This document shows positions 24,354-35,971 of a stretch of 64,000 bases of DNA, in pieces. The DNA comes from Omphalotus guepiniiformis. Its lineage: Eukaryota; Basidiomycota; Agaricomycetes; Agaricales; Omphalotaceae. The stretch spans positions 248,001 to 312,000 of the forward strand of contig JAQOOI010000063.1 of the NCBI GenBank assembly GCA_028554645.1, read 5' to 3'. The notes beneath the pieces were generated by a model that searched no databases, was not told the DNA's origin, and worked only from the letters and a program-made list of their open reading frames with translations. Every line of letters starts with the position of its first letter. Within the stretch, counting starts at the first letter, position 1. A program made the position numbers and the translations under genes.

Positions 24354-27300
24354 GAAAGATGCATCCGACCAAGTTCCAACCGAACCACGTCGGGGAAGCT
24401 CGTCCCAAAATGGTTCGACGTCATGATCTTATGTAATCATCTACACCTTTTTCTTCGACTTGCCACTTCACGCTTGAAAGGCTTCAATAGCAGTATATTT
24501 GCTGTATTTAACGAGCTGTACACGAGCTTGACTCTCATTGTTCTATCTGTCTCTAGTCTTTCAAACCTTCATCATATTGCGACTTGATTATCTGGCAATC
24601 TTGTTTCCAACATACTTACAGGATTATGCAAAGTGCATGCATGAATCCTTTTGGAAGTGTGCGTCTACTACCGGCATCCTATAATTGCCATCGCTTGCTT
24701 ACCCCGGGCTCTCCATATGCTCTCCAAGTCTTCGATGTACTTTACTTACTTCGTGTAAGTACATCGGACGGTTACCTTGTGAGCAGAAGTGAGCTCGTTG
24801 GGATTCTGCATGGGTTCTCTACCTCTTACAAGCTCTTTGATAGTCGTCAAAAATACCCGAAGCCCTTGACTTACTTGAATCATCACAGTATACAGTAAGT
24901 AAGTGCAGAATCAATTTTTCATATATTCTCCTTATGCGGATTCTTCTGTTGGGGTCCCAACATACTTTAGGACCGCACCAGCTGTTTTCTTTATTCACGG
25001 CTCACGTTCACGTTCGACTTCCGCGTGAACCACAAGCTACCAACTGGCTGCTGACTTTGTTTAGAAATTAGAATCTCTGATGGACGGCGCTTATGTACCT
25101 CAATCTCGTCAAGTCATCTCTACAAAACACCAGAGATATGTTGATGACAGAATCACTTCATATGCGCTAATCTCCAGAATCGACGATCGCAACATCGCAC
25201 ATCGCACATGTTTCGATCGCATTTCGCTTCGAGATCAGCATCATTTGCGCATATAATGACACAAAAGCAGTAAATACCCAGACCACAAATGAACATGCGG
25301 ATTCATGAGCATCTGTACAGTATCTGTACTGGTTTATTCTCTTCTATTCTTCGCTGGTATGTATGACCCTGCAGCTGCGAAGGTGCTCGGAGAGGAACAT
25401 CATTGGCTAATTCATGTTCCCCTTCTCCACCGAGTTCATCTGCTGATTCCCTTGGCCAGATAACAACCTCAACTGCATAAACTCAGTTACTCATGCACAT
25501 GCTTAATGCGACCGCCATTATGATGAATGCTTCGCATTTCATCTCTTTGACCACATTTGCAGTCTCTCGTTCATGTCGTCTGAAGCCTAAGAAGGATGTG
25601 TACATTCGTCGTGTTATCGAATCGAACTCGAACTATCATCTATGGGGAGTCCAATTTTTTCTTCATACAGTGTTCAAATGCACCTGATTGTCTCTATTAT
25701 CATACGCAACTTCAGTTCGGTTATCTTCTAGCTAGTATCAGCCGTATGTATTTCAATCAGCCTACTGCCTACGCCTGGCCTACGCACAGGATGGTGACAC
25801 AGTTTCGGACTAACCTTTGATGTCAATATCTTTTCGTTGCTTGAAGTTGGAGTCGACGCTGGAGCCTGGAGGAACCTCTATCAAGCAGCCGGGCACAAAG
25901 TTGTTCATGGTGAATAAGTGGTCGCACGATTCCGACGCACACGCATGTTTCGAGCTATTAAGTGGTACGACCGTCGCATCGTGCAAGCACAGTCCGCGCT
26001 TCGTTATAACCTAGACCCCTTAATCACGGGAAGGAGGAGGAGCAGGAAAAACTTTGTCTTCCGTTGAATTAGGACCGGCAGCTGGGCCTGTATTACGCAT
26101 TTACCGAGCGTCATATCATGTATGCTTCAATGCGGTATGTACAAATCGTAGAATTCTGTGCGTTTTCTATGAAACTCCCCCAATAGCGGCGCAGTTTGTA
26201 CAACTCAACTCTATGAAAACTGACAGATACTAGGCGCATGCGCCGTGCTGTATCATGCGTTTCTTTGACAGTGGCGCTTGCTCGGGATGTGTATGTACTC
26301 AGTGTACCTACTGAATGTACTTACTGTACCTCGTGTATCGTCAGCTATCATCCTGCGCCAACCGACTCGGACTGACTCCAATACTCGATGCTGTGTAAAT
26401 TCGAAATACACTCCCGATTTCGTGACTGAGCGGCGATATTTCACCACTTACTGTCTACTACTGTACACAGTATGTATCCCCATATCGCAGTTGTGTTCAT
26501 ATGTAGACCGGACCAGGGCTTCCGAATACATTGTAGATAGTACAGTACATACGTACATACAATAGTACTTACAGCATCGCGGAGCATAGGTCATTGTGCT
26601 AATGCATTTGCACAGCGCACCGAATTTTCTTCTCTGACTTTGGAGATTGTCATTCATCCTTCTGACATTGACAAGCTCTAGATACTTGCTTGACAACCAA
26701 GCGCTTGCTGATACCATACAAACTTGCACTGCTTCAAGTAGGTAGGTGCATGCGGAACAGGTACCATCCCGGAAGAAAGTTGGGGAGGGTATTGCCACCG
26801 ACTTCCGCTCACGATCACGATAGGAGGGAGGAGGAGCTTTGGAGGCGGGAAATTGGGACTCGGTAAGTAAGCACTCAGGTTACTGAGCGATAAGGAAGTC
26901 ACGATCGCTAGAGCTATCCTCAGTTGATGAGGCTGCAGCGCTGAGATTAAAAGCCTGAAACAGCCCAGTGAAACTCGCTGGATTTGTTAAGTAGTACATT
27001 TTGTAAGTACGATCCATGCGTACGTCTTCGGCTGTATCAAAATAGGTCGTCCATCTCAATCCTGGCCCACTCATGCCCGTACTCGAATCTACGATAGAGG
27101 TCGATTCGACTCCCGAGATACACCGCCCTCGTGGGTCGATTTGCATTTCAAGGAGCGCGACAGTTTGAAGTCGCAGGGCCGCCCCACTGTCGTGATGTTC
27201 ATGATAGCAAAGATCTGCGAAGTAAGTTTTAGAGTATCTGTAGCCAGCTGTAGCCTTGAGCTTGAATGTTTATCGAGATACTTGGACACGATTGAGGCGA

Positions 27301-27514
27301 TATGCATGTCTCGCCAGGTTTCGCCATACACAGCAAAGTTGAACCCTGAGGGAGAGTCAAGACGTTCAAGTTGAAGAACAGATCGTATCGTGAGCGGCGG
27401 CGGGGATTCCGGGCCAATACAGGCATCGGCGGCCCGACAGTCACGCTCGGGGTCACAATTACAATCTTGGTCACCAAAAATTTCGAAATAGACGCCCAAG
27501 GTCAAGCAACCGCT
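24354..27514. other. Mostly non-coding stretch upstream of NOP14
   Basis: No strong gene was found. Only the weak two-exon minus-strand candidate at 26880-27477 stands out. The rest again contains TACTTAC/GTAAGTA words (near 24760, 24895, 26300 and 26570). The last few hundred bases should include the NOP14 promoter. Confidence 0.5.
26880..27477 (-). CDS. Possible two-exon gene or exon fragment, unknown function
   Basis: The minus-strand frame 27214-26880 is open for about 111 codons and looks protein-like (contains LCYHEHHDSGAALRLQTV, then RWTTYFDTAEDVRM). It is preceded by a good acceptor (TTCGCAG). An upstream open frame, 27477 to 27282, ends in a phase-1 donor (GTATCT) that joins it in frame. 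Against it: no ATG is well placed in the upstream exon, the upstream end would lie within 40 bp of the NOP14 start codon, and no family is recognised. It may be a real short gene sharing a tight bidirectional promoter, an exon of something longer, or chance. Confidence 0.25.
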
Positions 27515-30500
27515 ATGGCTAAAGGCTCTCAGCTTCAGCAGCTGAAATCCGCTCTTTCCCAAGCTGGTGTCATCGGGAACAACCAAAATGGCGAAAAACG
27601 AAAACGTTCTGCTCCCCAGGAGAAAGACAAAGTGAAACAGGCAGCAAAACTCGAGGAGATACATCGAAAATTGAATCCTTTCGATACGAAAGTTACAAAG
27701 TTGAAACATGATGTTGGGGGCCGGAAACTTAAGGGAGTTGTTGGGAAGCCTGCGCAGAGTAAAATGGCTGGTATTGAGCAGGTATGGTAGGGTTTGTGTT
27801 GCTCAAGAGTGTTTGCAGGACTGACCCTTCGATTCAGCGAAAGAAAACACTGCTGAAGGAGTGGGAAGAGAAGGACCATGCGGGAGGAATTGTTGATCGT
27901 CGGTTTGGTGAAAATGACCCTACGTTAAGCTTGGAAGAACGTATGCTCGAGCGGTTCACGAAGGAGAGACAACGTGCTTCTCGCGGTTCTTTATTCAACT
28001 TGGAGGATGAAGATGAGCTTACACACTACGGTCAAAGTTTATCCAAGCTCGATGACTTTGATAATGCTGGTCTGGGCTTAGACGAAGATGACGATGAAGA
28101 GGACGATGGTATGTTCGTGCTTTAATGATGTTGGAATTGTGCTTTATATCTTTAGGAAGGCCAACTTGACAGAGATGTGGTGAAGCATACTCATTTTGGT
28201 GGATTCGATGATGATGAAGACGGCGAAGACGAAAGTGAAGAGGTAAATGAATACTCAACATTTTCTCGTACTCAAAACTGATATTCGTATAGCCTGCCAG
28301 GAAGAAGTCAAAGGCTGAAGTCATGGCGGAAGTTATGGCTAAAAGCAAGGAACATAGGGTATTTGTCGCTATCACAAAGCATAAGAGGCATTTAAAATTA
28401 ACGTGTCTACTAGCTTCTTCGTCAAATGGAGCGCGAGGAAGGAAAAAATGTCCGACATGAACTCGACCAAGCTTTTGAGTCCTTACGAAGTTTACTCTTT
28501 GTACCTGATCCTTCGTCAGGAGACAACAATGGAGCTTCTACCAGCACTGGAGAAGCTTCCGTGGAAACCGCTCTGGCTATTGCCGCAAAAACTTCTGACT
28601 ATGATCAGGCCGTTCGTGAACTGGCATTTGACAAACGAGCCAAGCCTAAGGATCGTACGAAGACAGAGGAGGAGTTGGCGTTGGAAGAGAAGGAGGCGTT
28701 GGAAAAGGCAGAAAGAAGAAGGAGAAAACGGATGTTGGGGCTTGATGAAAGTGATAGTGAAGATGAGGGCAAGTCGAGGACCAAGCGGAAACGAGGCGGT
28801 GATGATTTGGAGGATGACTTTGATGATGAAGATATTGGCTATACCGGCCTGGGGATGGGGCTTGGGGATGAAGAGCAAGAATTGGACGATGAAGAGGAGG
28901 ACGAGGATGAGGACGAGGACGAAGATGAAGCTGAAGGTGAGGATGATGAAGAGGAAGAAGCAAGTGATGAGGAAGCCGAAGATGACGAGGATACTGAATC
29001 AGAAGCTGGAGCCGACCAGGAAGAACTTGTAGATTCTTCAAAGAAATCTTCAAAAAAAGCACAAAAGTCCAAGTCAACCGAATTACCCTTCACATTTCCA
29101 TGCCCTTCCTCTCATGACGAACTCCTGGATATTGTCGGCGGTCTGGATGATAAGGACATACCGACCGTGGTTCATCGTATAAGAGCGCTTCATCACACGA
29201 GCTTAGCCCAGGAGAACAAATTCAAGTTACAGGTGATGTGGCTTTTGAGCATGGCATGTATAATCATTACTGATTTCTCCCCCTATTACAGACCTTCACG
29301 GGAGTTCTTATTGACCACATACTCTATCTCGCTTCTCCACCCCAACCACATTTCACAACCATAAATTCTCTTCTCCCCCACCTATACGCCCTCACTCGAG
29401 CCTACCCAATACAGTCTGCGGAACACTTTGTCCGCAAGCTCTCTATCATGCACAAAAACCTTCGGCGAGGACTCTCAAAAGGACCTTTAGACCCCGATGC
29501 CAAAACATGGCCCGGACTAGCAGAATTAACTCTCCTGCGAGTTATAGGTGCATTGTGGCCGACTAGCGATATGAACCATGCAGTCGTATCGCCTGCAAGG
29601 GTGTTGATGGGCGCGTACCTCGGTTTGAGTCGTGTGAGATCTCTCCAGGATATCGCGAGCGGTTTATTCCTATGCACGCTGTTTTTAGAGTACGAACAGC
29701 TTTCGCAGCGGTTCGTGCCTGAAGCAGTCAATTTCTTAATCAACAGCGTGTTGCACTTTGTGCCTCATGGATACGAAGATAGTACACAACTACCAGGCTC
29801 GTTTCCGTCTCCTGATTTCCGGTCAGACTTGTGCCGGCCTTTGGCTCTGGATTTGAAGAAAGCAAAAAAGTTGGAGGTGCAGAAACCTGACCTAGCTGCG
29901 ATGTTGTCGGCTGATGGTCATGACGAGAGCAGTAAATTGAACTTGCTCGGTTTGACGATAGAGTTGTTGGGTCGGTTTTCTAATCTCTACAAAGGCCTTG
30001 ATGCTTTCATCGAAGTCTTTGAATCAATACACGATGTTTTACGAAAACTCGATTCTCTGAAGCTACCGGATGACATGAAAGTGAGTTGGATCGTCCGTAT
30101 CACCAAAATTTAAAGCTCATCTGTTCTCAGAAACGACTTAGCTCTTCAAATGATATGATAGCAAGACTGCTCAAGTTCTCTCGCCAGTCCCGTCGTCCTC
30201 TCATGTTACAAGCGCACAAACCTATTCCCATCCCTTCGTATGTTCCCAAATTCGATACGACCTCATCTTCGTATCTTCGTCATCAAGACCCTGATCGAGA
30301 GCGGAACGAAGCTGCTAAATTGCGGAACGAGTACAAGAAGGAACGCAAGGGGGCGATTAGAGAACTTCGGAAGGATGCAAGGTTCCTTGCTGCTGTTGAG
30401 CAGGCTAAGCAGAAGGAGAAGGATCGTGGCTATAATGAGCGTATGAAGAGAGTGTTTGGTTCTATTGAGGGCGAGAGGGCTGAACAGAAGGCGATGGAGA

Positions 30501-30541
30501 GGGAGAAGGCGAAGGAGAAGAAGAGGTCGGGGAGAAAGTAG
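27515..30541 (+). CDS. NOP14: Nucleolar ribosome-biogenesis protein Nop14
   Basis: There are seven exons: 27515-27781, 27838-28108, 28160-28242, 28293-28358, 28414-29232, 29292-30080 and 30131-30541. All join in phase and give 901 residues, normal for the family. The start MAKGSQLQQLKSAL, then NPFDTKVTKLKHDV, KKTLLKEWEEK and LEERMLERFTKER, are Nop14 landmarks. A very acidic Asp/Glu tract (around residues 315-370) and the C-terminal NSLLPHLYALTRAYP and LQAHKPIPIPSYVPKF segments follow, ending in a Lys/Arg-rich tail. Nop14 is an SSU-processome component that works with Noc4, Enp1 and Emg1 in 18S rRNA processing and 40S export in the nucleolus. The exon 3 acceptor is the AG at 28158-28159, because the closer TTTAG gives a stop. 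Introns are 50-60 bp. Confidence 0.95.
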
Positions 30542-31136
30542 AATAAGATATGAGGCTTTGAGACAGTGGCTTTAGTCGAATATACGGGTTCGCGTTGGGC
30601 GCGTGCTAGGGTGTATGTCTGCTGCACAGTGCACTCGAAATGTCGTGGTGCGTGCTGAGCGAAAACATTTATGGTAAGGATCCTTGAGGACAGACAGAAG
30701 CAATTCAAGTGGATGTAGTACTTATACTCGACCTCAGTCTGTGAGATACAAACTTGCAAGGTCACTTACAACCAGCTATACAATGAGTGTGAGGCACTCA
30801 GGGGTTACTTTCCTTTCTTGGCTTGTTACGCTTTCTACAATCCACACTCAAGTCAACCTTGAATCTCACAAATTCTAGCCAGCAAACTCTGTTTCCAAGA
30901 GCTACTAGTAGTAGGCTTTCCCTCGTTTGTCAAAAGTCTTTGAAGCGTTTCACCGTGGTTTCCAGATAACAAAGCAAAGTTGCATCAAGTCATTGTCTTT
31001 TAATACTTTTGATTCCTTTGCGAAATACAAGGGACGTGACATATAAGTACATCGATCTTGTTGGCATCTCCAAATCCCTTCTTTTCTTCCAAAATACTCC
31101 CCTCAGTCTTCCTCTATTCCTCCACGCCGATACTCA
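30542..31136. other. Intergenic spacer between NOP14 and the zinc-motif gene
   Basis: This spacer separates two genes on the same strand. No coding frame of interest was found. The last ~100 bp before 31137 are pyrimidine-rich (TTCTTTTCTTCC, CCCTCAGTCTTCC), as is common just upstream of fungal transcription starts. Confidence 0.5.
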
Positions 31137-32222
31137 ATGGCACCTTCCACGCGTTCTAAAAGCGCGTCAAATACCCCTGTAAAGGCCTCCGGCTCCGATG
31201 CTGGCACGATGAGCCCTGAGCCAGAAACATCCTTCACTCCCACCCGCAAAACACCCCGTTGCTCGAAGTGTCACCGCCCAAGAACAGGTCATCCTCGCTC
31301 TGGATGTCCATTCGTGGACTCTGATGATTCGCCACCCGCCGACTCTCCGAATGGCAGCAAAGGCATTGAAGATGCGCTTGGGTCAATGACTATCACATCT
31401 AAGACGATTACAGATACACCGAATCGCCGTGGGGCTAGACGTTCTCTGGGTGCTTCCCTTGCGAGGGAGCCTATTGAGATGGAGGATACCAAGAAGGCTA
31501 TAAGAGAGCGGAGAAAATCTCAGCGAGAAGCTAAAGCTGCTGCTGCGGCTCTTGCACCTGCCGAAAGTCTGGTTTCGATCACTACTGAGGATTTGGAGGC
31601 CATGTTGTGTCCTACCGATGCCGATTACTCTGATGATGGAGAGGGTGTGGCTATAGAAGAGAGTAAAGATGAAAAGATTGTTCATTGGCCGGATGGGGTT
31701 CTGAGTACGCCGAAAAGGAATACAAGAACGAAGATGCCTGGGTCCTTCAATTCGCCCTCTCCATGGAGTAGTTTTGCGTCTATTCCTGGAGATACGAAAA
31801 GTGGTATCACTGGTCCTTCATCAGAAATCTCGTCTACCGATTCTGTCAGCACCATCAGAACTGGCTTGACTGAAATCATATCTACTTCTGCAATAGGCAC
31901 AGGCCAATCCCCTGTGCGGACCATGTTCGGAGAGCTCTTGGATGAAGTCTCGACCGCCAGGGCGTACCTGCTCTCTAAGGCTGAGCTGTCGAATGTGAGT
32001 AGGTGTGTCCCTAGTGGGCTTTATACAAGGACGTTGATGGATGAAGATGGTGATCAAAATGTACTTGTTGTCGGACGAGATGAAAAAGACACGGAGGCAC
32101 TTTATGAGAAGTTGAGCGCTGAAAAGGCAAGAAGGGTACGGAGAGGAAGTGGTCTCAGAGCGGTTGCTGGTGGGGCAGTCGTTGGTGCAGTCGCGACGTT
32201 CACTGGTCTTGCATTCACTTGA
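31137..32222 (+). CDS. Conserved hypothetical protein with CxxC-type zinc motif and C-terminal hydrophobic helix
   Basis: Single exon, 361 residues. Near residues 42-57 lies CSKCHRPRTGHPRSGC, a compact Cys/His pattern likely to bind one zinc ion. This motif recurs in uncharacterised agaricomycete proteins. The middle is Ser/Thr/Pro-rich with a charged helix (KKAIRERRKSQREAK, near 119-133). The C-terminus ends in a Gly/Ala/Val-rich hydrophobic stretch (AVAGGAVVGAVATF) that could be a tail-anchor membrane helix. The function is unknown. The ATG at 31137 is the first in frame after a pyrimidine-rich leader, and the stop is a clean TGA at the end of an otherwise uninterrupted frame. Confidence 0.85.
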   Translation: MAPSTRSKSASNTPVKASGSDAGTMSPEPETSFTPTRKTPRCSKCHRPRTGHPRSGCPFVDSDDSPPADSPNGSKGIEDALGSMTITSKTITDTPNRRGARRSLGASLAREPIEMEDTKKAIRERRKSQREAKAAAAALAPAESLVSITTEDLEAMLCPTDADYSDDGEGVAIEESKDEKIVHWPDGVLSTPKRNTRTKMPGSFNSPSPWSSFASIPGDTKSGITGPSSEISSTDSVSTIRTGLTEIISTSAIGTGQSPVRTMFGELLDEVSTARAYLLSKAELSNVSRCVPSGLYTRTLMDEDGDQNVLVVGRDEKDTEALYEKLSAEKARRVRRGSGLRAVAGGAVVGAVATFTGLAFT

Positions 32223-32798
32223 TTTGAATATATCTATCTCGCTATCGGGACTTCATTAACATAATCTGGGAACACTTAGTATGTATTCTTCTCATTTAAC
32301 TTTGTATTGTGTAGGACCATTCAAGTTCATCTGAGAAATTTAAACGCCTGAACAGTATCACTTCATTGCTGCTTGGACTGTCACTTGACACGGTTCGTGG
32401 CATCCAAAGCTTGGCCATCATCATGGCAGTATTCTTGAATACTTATCAGATACTTATCATGTTTCTGAACGACGTTTTTTTCGCGACAAGCGAAAGAGAT
32501 GGTTACAATCAGGTATATATTACCGGCTATGGCCTGGTGCTGTATATAAAGACGTCTCGATTGGCAACTGATCGTATTCTCGATGTCTTGACTGCGTATA
32601 TTGCCTGCGCAGACCCGAACCAAAATCCAGGAGCCTATCATCATCATGTACTAGTAGCAGTCAGCAACGAGAAAATCAATGTCACTGTCATGCACAGCAC
32701 CCGGGACATACAGCCTATATGTCACGTGTCGTGTCGTGAATCGCAGCGGCAGAATCCAAATGGTATAAACTTTGTGTAACTTTACCATTGGCTTCTCA
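32223..32798. other. Intergenic spacer before the CNH gene
   Basis: A 137-codon open frame on the plus strand here has no motif and ends 20 bp before the CNH gene start. It is probably chance, or 5' UTR of the next gene. Nothing else is visible. Confidence 0.5.
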
Positions 32799-35464
32799 AT
32801 GTCAGAAACGTCCTCGGAACATTATTCGTACGTTGAACAAGATAGGAACAGTGCTATTCATGGTGACGAGCTTCCGACTTACGATGACCTCGCCGCTCAG
32901 AATGGTCCGAATTCGAGGTAGGTTTACTTTACACTGCCTTTTGAAGTCGGTCGTTGTTATAATGTCTGGCATTCTAGGTTTGGACGATGGAGAGGGTGGA
33001 TAGAGAAAAGGTATGTCAAGTTGTTTGAATCATGGATTGACTATCTAATTCATCGGTCTTTGTCCCCTGACTGTAGAGCTGCGGAGCGATACTTTGATAT
33101 ATCACCTGAAGAGAGAAGGCGAAGACGTGAACGCGGTTGGGGGAATGATGAAGCATACGTTCTACATCTCAGGCGTTTTTCACTTCTCTCTAAGTTACCA
33201 TTGCCTCCCAAAGTACGCAGAATCTGGGAGAGATTCTCCAAGTATCCCGGTCATAGTGAAAGAGCCTCCAACCCCGATGGCTTCTCTCCATATTCAAACG
33301 AATAATTTGAGCGACTTGCATATTTCGAACACACCTGAACCTTCACCACCATTACCTCCCTTACCAGCTGTGAGCTTGAAACTTCATCCTACTCATGTAA
33401 GAATGCACCAGTTTGGCTCGCGCTTTCTACCACATACAACATCTCCTATTCGCTGTCTTCTTCCGTTGCTAGGGGACCGACTCTTGTTGATTGGTCACGA
33501 CGAAGGGCTTTCTGTTCTTGATATGTACCCGCGCGAGTGGTATGCATCAGCTCCAGGGATTTCTGTCAAGGGTCCTGAGGAAGCACAGGCCCGAGCGATC
33601 TGGACAGGAGAAGGGTATGCATTTCGACTTTTTTTTTTTTTGTGATGAACTTTTTTGTTTCTTATTTATACGCAATTAGCGTTTATCAAATGTCGATTCT
33701 GGAAGCCGAACTTGGTATACAAGGCACCCCGCAAGGCGTAGTTTTGGCCCTTGTTGGTCCTGAAGCTGATTCGACTTCTTCAAAGGAATCCGAAGCGCCT
33801 CATTTGCTTCGTATGTATAATTTAGCCAGCCTGACTAGTTTAGCTAAATGGGCAATCTCTCAGAAGGTAAGTCGCGTTCTGTCGTTCCTGGGCCCCCCTC
33901 AGATTAACAAACAAATATATAGGGTGCTCGTCCGTTGGATTTGCGACGGCCTTCAAATTGGCATGCTCAGCAATCACCTCCAAAGAAGCATAGAGCACAA
34001 AATAGTATTGCTCGTGGCTTGAAGAACTTGATTGATTCTCCCTCTCACAGCAGTCATGCCTCTGACCCACATCCTTCGTCTTACCAGGCACTGCTTTCCC
34101 CTTCCCCTTCTGTAAATGATGGAACTGCCTGCACACAGCCCAATCGTTCTGCATCACCGCATCGTAGACAGCACTCTGATGAATCGGGCTGGGATGTTGT
34201 AGATGAATTGCCTTTGCGCTGGGCAACCGACTTTGTTCCTTTAGCTGCTCCTGGCTCTCGATTGAGTAGCTCGTCGGTGCTTTCGTATACGCTATGGGGT
34301 AACGATGATCGTGCTAGAGCTCGGGGAGGACGCTTACTGGCAGTGGCAACGAAAAGTAACATCTTGTTGTATGAGACACCAAGAGGAGAACGTGCTTTCC
34401 GGTTTCTCAAGGTATTTTACGCACTTTCGTATCGACCTTTACTGATTGGGACGCCTCTGAGATAGGAGTTTTATACGCCTTTAGTACCCAGGAGCATGAC
34501 CTTTTTCCAGCAGACCGTTTCCGATCACGTACGAACCCCTTCAGAATCAAGTTCAAGACACTCCCATAAACACTCGGATAGCACGGGCACCGTTCGTGAA
34601 ATCCACCGCACCGTTCACGCATCTGCAGTGACTATAGATTACGGAACTCAATTGAGCCTTTTTGTTACTTTCGACAAGAAAGCCGGTTGGATTCGTCTAG
34701 CAGATTCTGCTGTTGGCGAAATAGAGTTGTATGATGATAATCAGCATTCACATTTGCGTGAAGCTTCTGGACCGAGTTCTGCGAGTCATCGAAGGTCCCG
34801 TGCCTCGCTTGATTCGTCTGCTCATTTGGGCAAGTGGATTCCACCTGGTCATTGCGAGCTGCCTCTGTCGACAGATTATGTGACTGGAGCACCGGAACAG
34901 ACGATGAAAGCTATCTTGTTGACTCGCGGAAAGCGTACACACATTCTTCCATCTCCTCTGCCCACCAACTATGCTTCATTCCCTCCCCTTCGCGTGGTTA
35001 CATGGAAAAACACTCCTGCACAAGTTGTCTCTCGTGTCTATGATGGATCACCTCCTGATATGGACGGCTACTCCACTCCGGCTTACCTACAGCTCATAGC
35101 CCTTGGAGAGCTCGGGATAGAGATTCAGGAAATTTCTCTTTCTTTCCTCAAGAACAAAGGAAAAGGGAAAGCTCGCGCGGACGATATTTTATACGTGGAG
35201 GAAGACACTGGTGGTGATGCCGGTTTTTTGTGTACTGGCGGCCATTGGGACCGACAACAATCCGCAGTGTATAGCAATTTGAATCGATCCTTTTCTACGC
35301 TTAGCGAGAGTTCTACTAGCAGCAGTATTGAAACTCAAGTACTTGCTGCTCAGCTGGAACGAGAGCAAGGGGTGTATTGCTGGTGCCGGAAAGGTTTAGA
35401 AGACTGGAGGGTATTCTGGCTTGGTGGTTCGTTGACAGCCGACTACGAAGAAGAAGAGCAATGA
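32799..35464 (+). CDS. Citron-homology (CNH)-like domain protein
   Basis: There are seven exons: 32799-32917, 32978-33010, 33077-33158, 33214-33614, 33680-33866, 33923-34411 and 34466-35464. They give 769 residues. The N-terminus (MSETSSEHYSYVEQD, LPTYDDLAAQNGPNSRFGRW, then ISPEERRRRRERGWGN) is followed by a proline-rich linker. From about residue 115 to the end it resembles a CNH beta-propeller: PIRCLLPLLGDRLLLIGHDEG, GRLLAVATKSNILLYE, VTIDYGTQLSLFVTF. CNH domains bind small GTPases or serve as vesicle-tether scaffolds (Rom2, Vps39 and Vps3 types); no kinase or RhoGEF domain is present here. The intron after exon 3 uses a weak donor (GTTCTA at 33159), the least certain junction. A 33-nt exon 2 is needed to keep the reading frame. 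Confidence 0.82.
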
Positions 35465-35971
35465 TTTTTGGATTCTTGAACCTTACGAAAGAAAAACGGC
35501 AAACAGCAACGGACCTGATAAATTACAGGAGAAATGTGTATTACTGTCTTATCTCGCCTCAAGGCATATTTACTAGTTTGTATCTCGGAGTCGCTGCGTA
35601 GGATTTGCAAGAACTGTATTGTCGTATCATAAGTACTCAACTAGTGTACAAAAATATGTTGGTAATGCAACATAATATATAAATGCAGGTCGGGAGGGAT
35701 TAAATAAATAAGTGTCCCCCTTGGCTAACAGGACATAATGTAAGGCCTAGATATTCGTGACAAAAAAAACAAGCGGGCGAAAGCAAGGTTATGAAAAAGT
35801 CCAGTCCCATGATTCAAAAGAAGATCCAGCCAGGTAAACTGCCATGTGATACCTCGAATAGAAAGGAAGAAGATCAGTCCATATGCATTAAAGGCTAAAG
35901 ATATACACTCGAAAAGGTCATCAGTAGAGAAGAATATCAAACAAAGCCCAGTATCAACTGTGCACTCGTTA
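35465..35971. other. Convergent intergenic spacer
   Basis: This lies between two genes that end toward each other (CNH gene on + and TRP-like gene on -). It should contain both 3' UTRs. No coding frame or repeat was seen. Confidence 0.5.

Noticed and set aside
32366..32779. 137-codon plus-strand frame between two genes
   Set aside because: It has no motif, lies in the expected UTR space, and its codons do not resemble the neighbouring genes.
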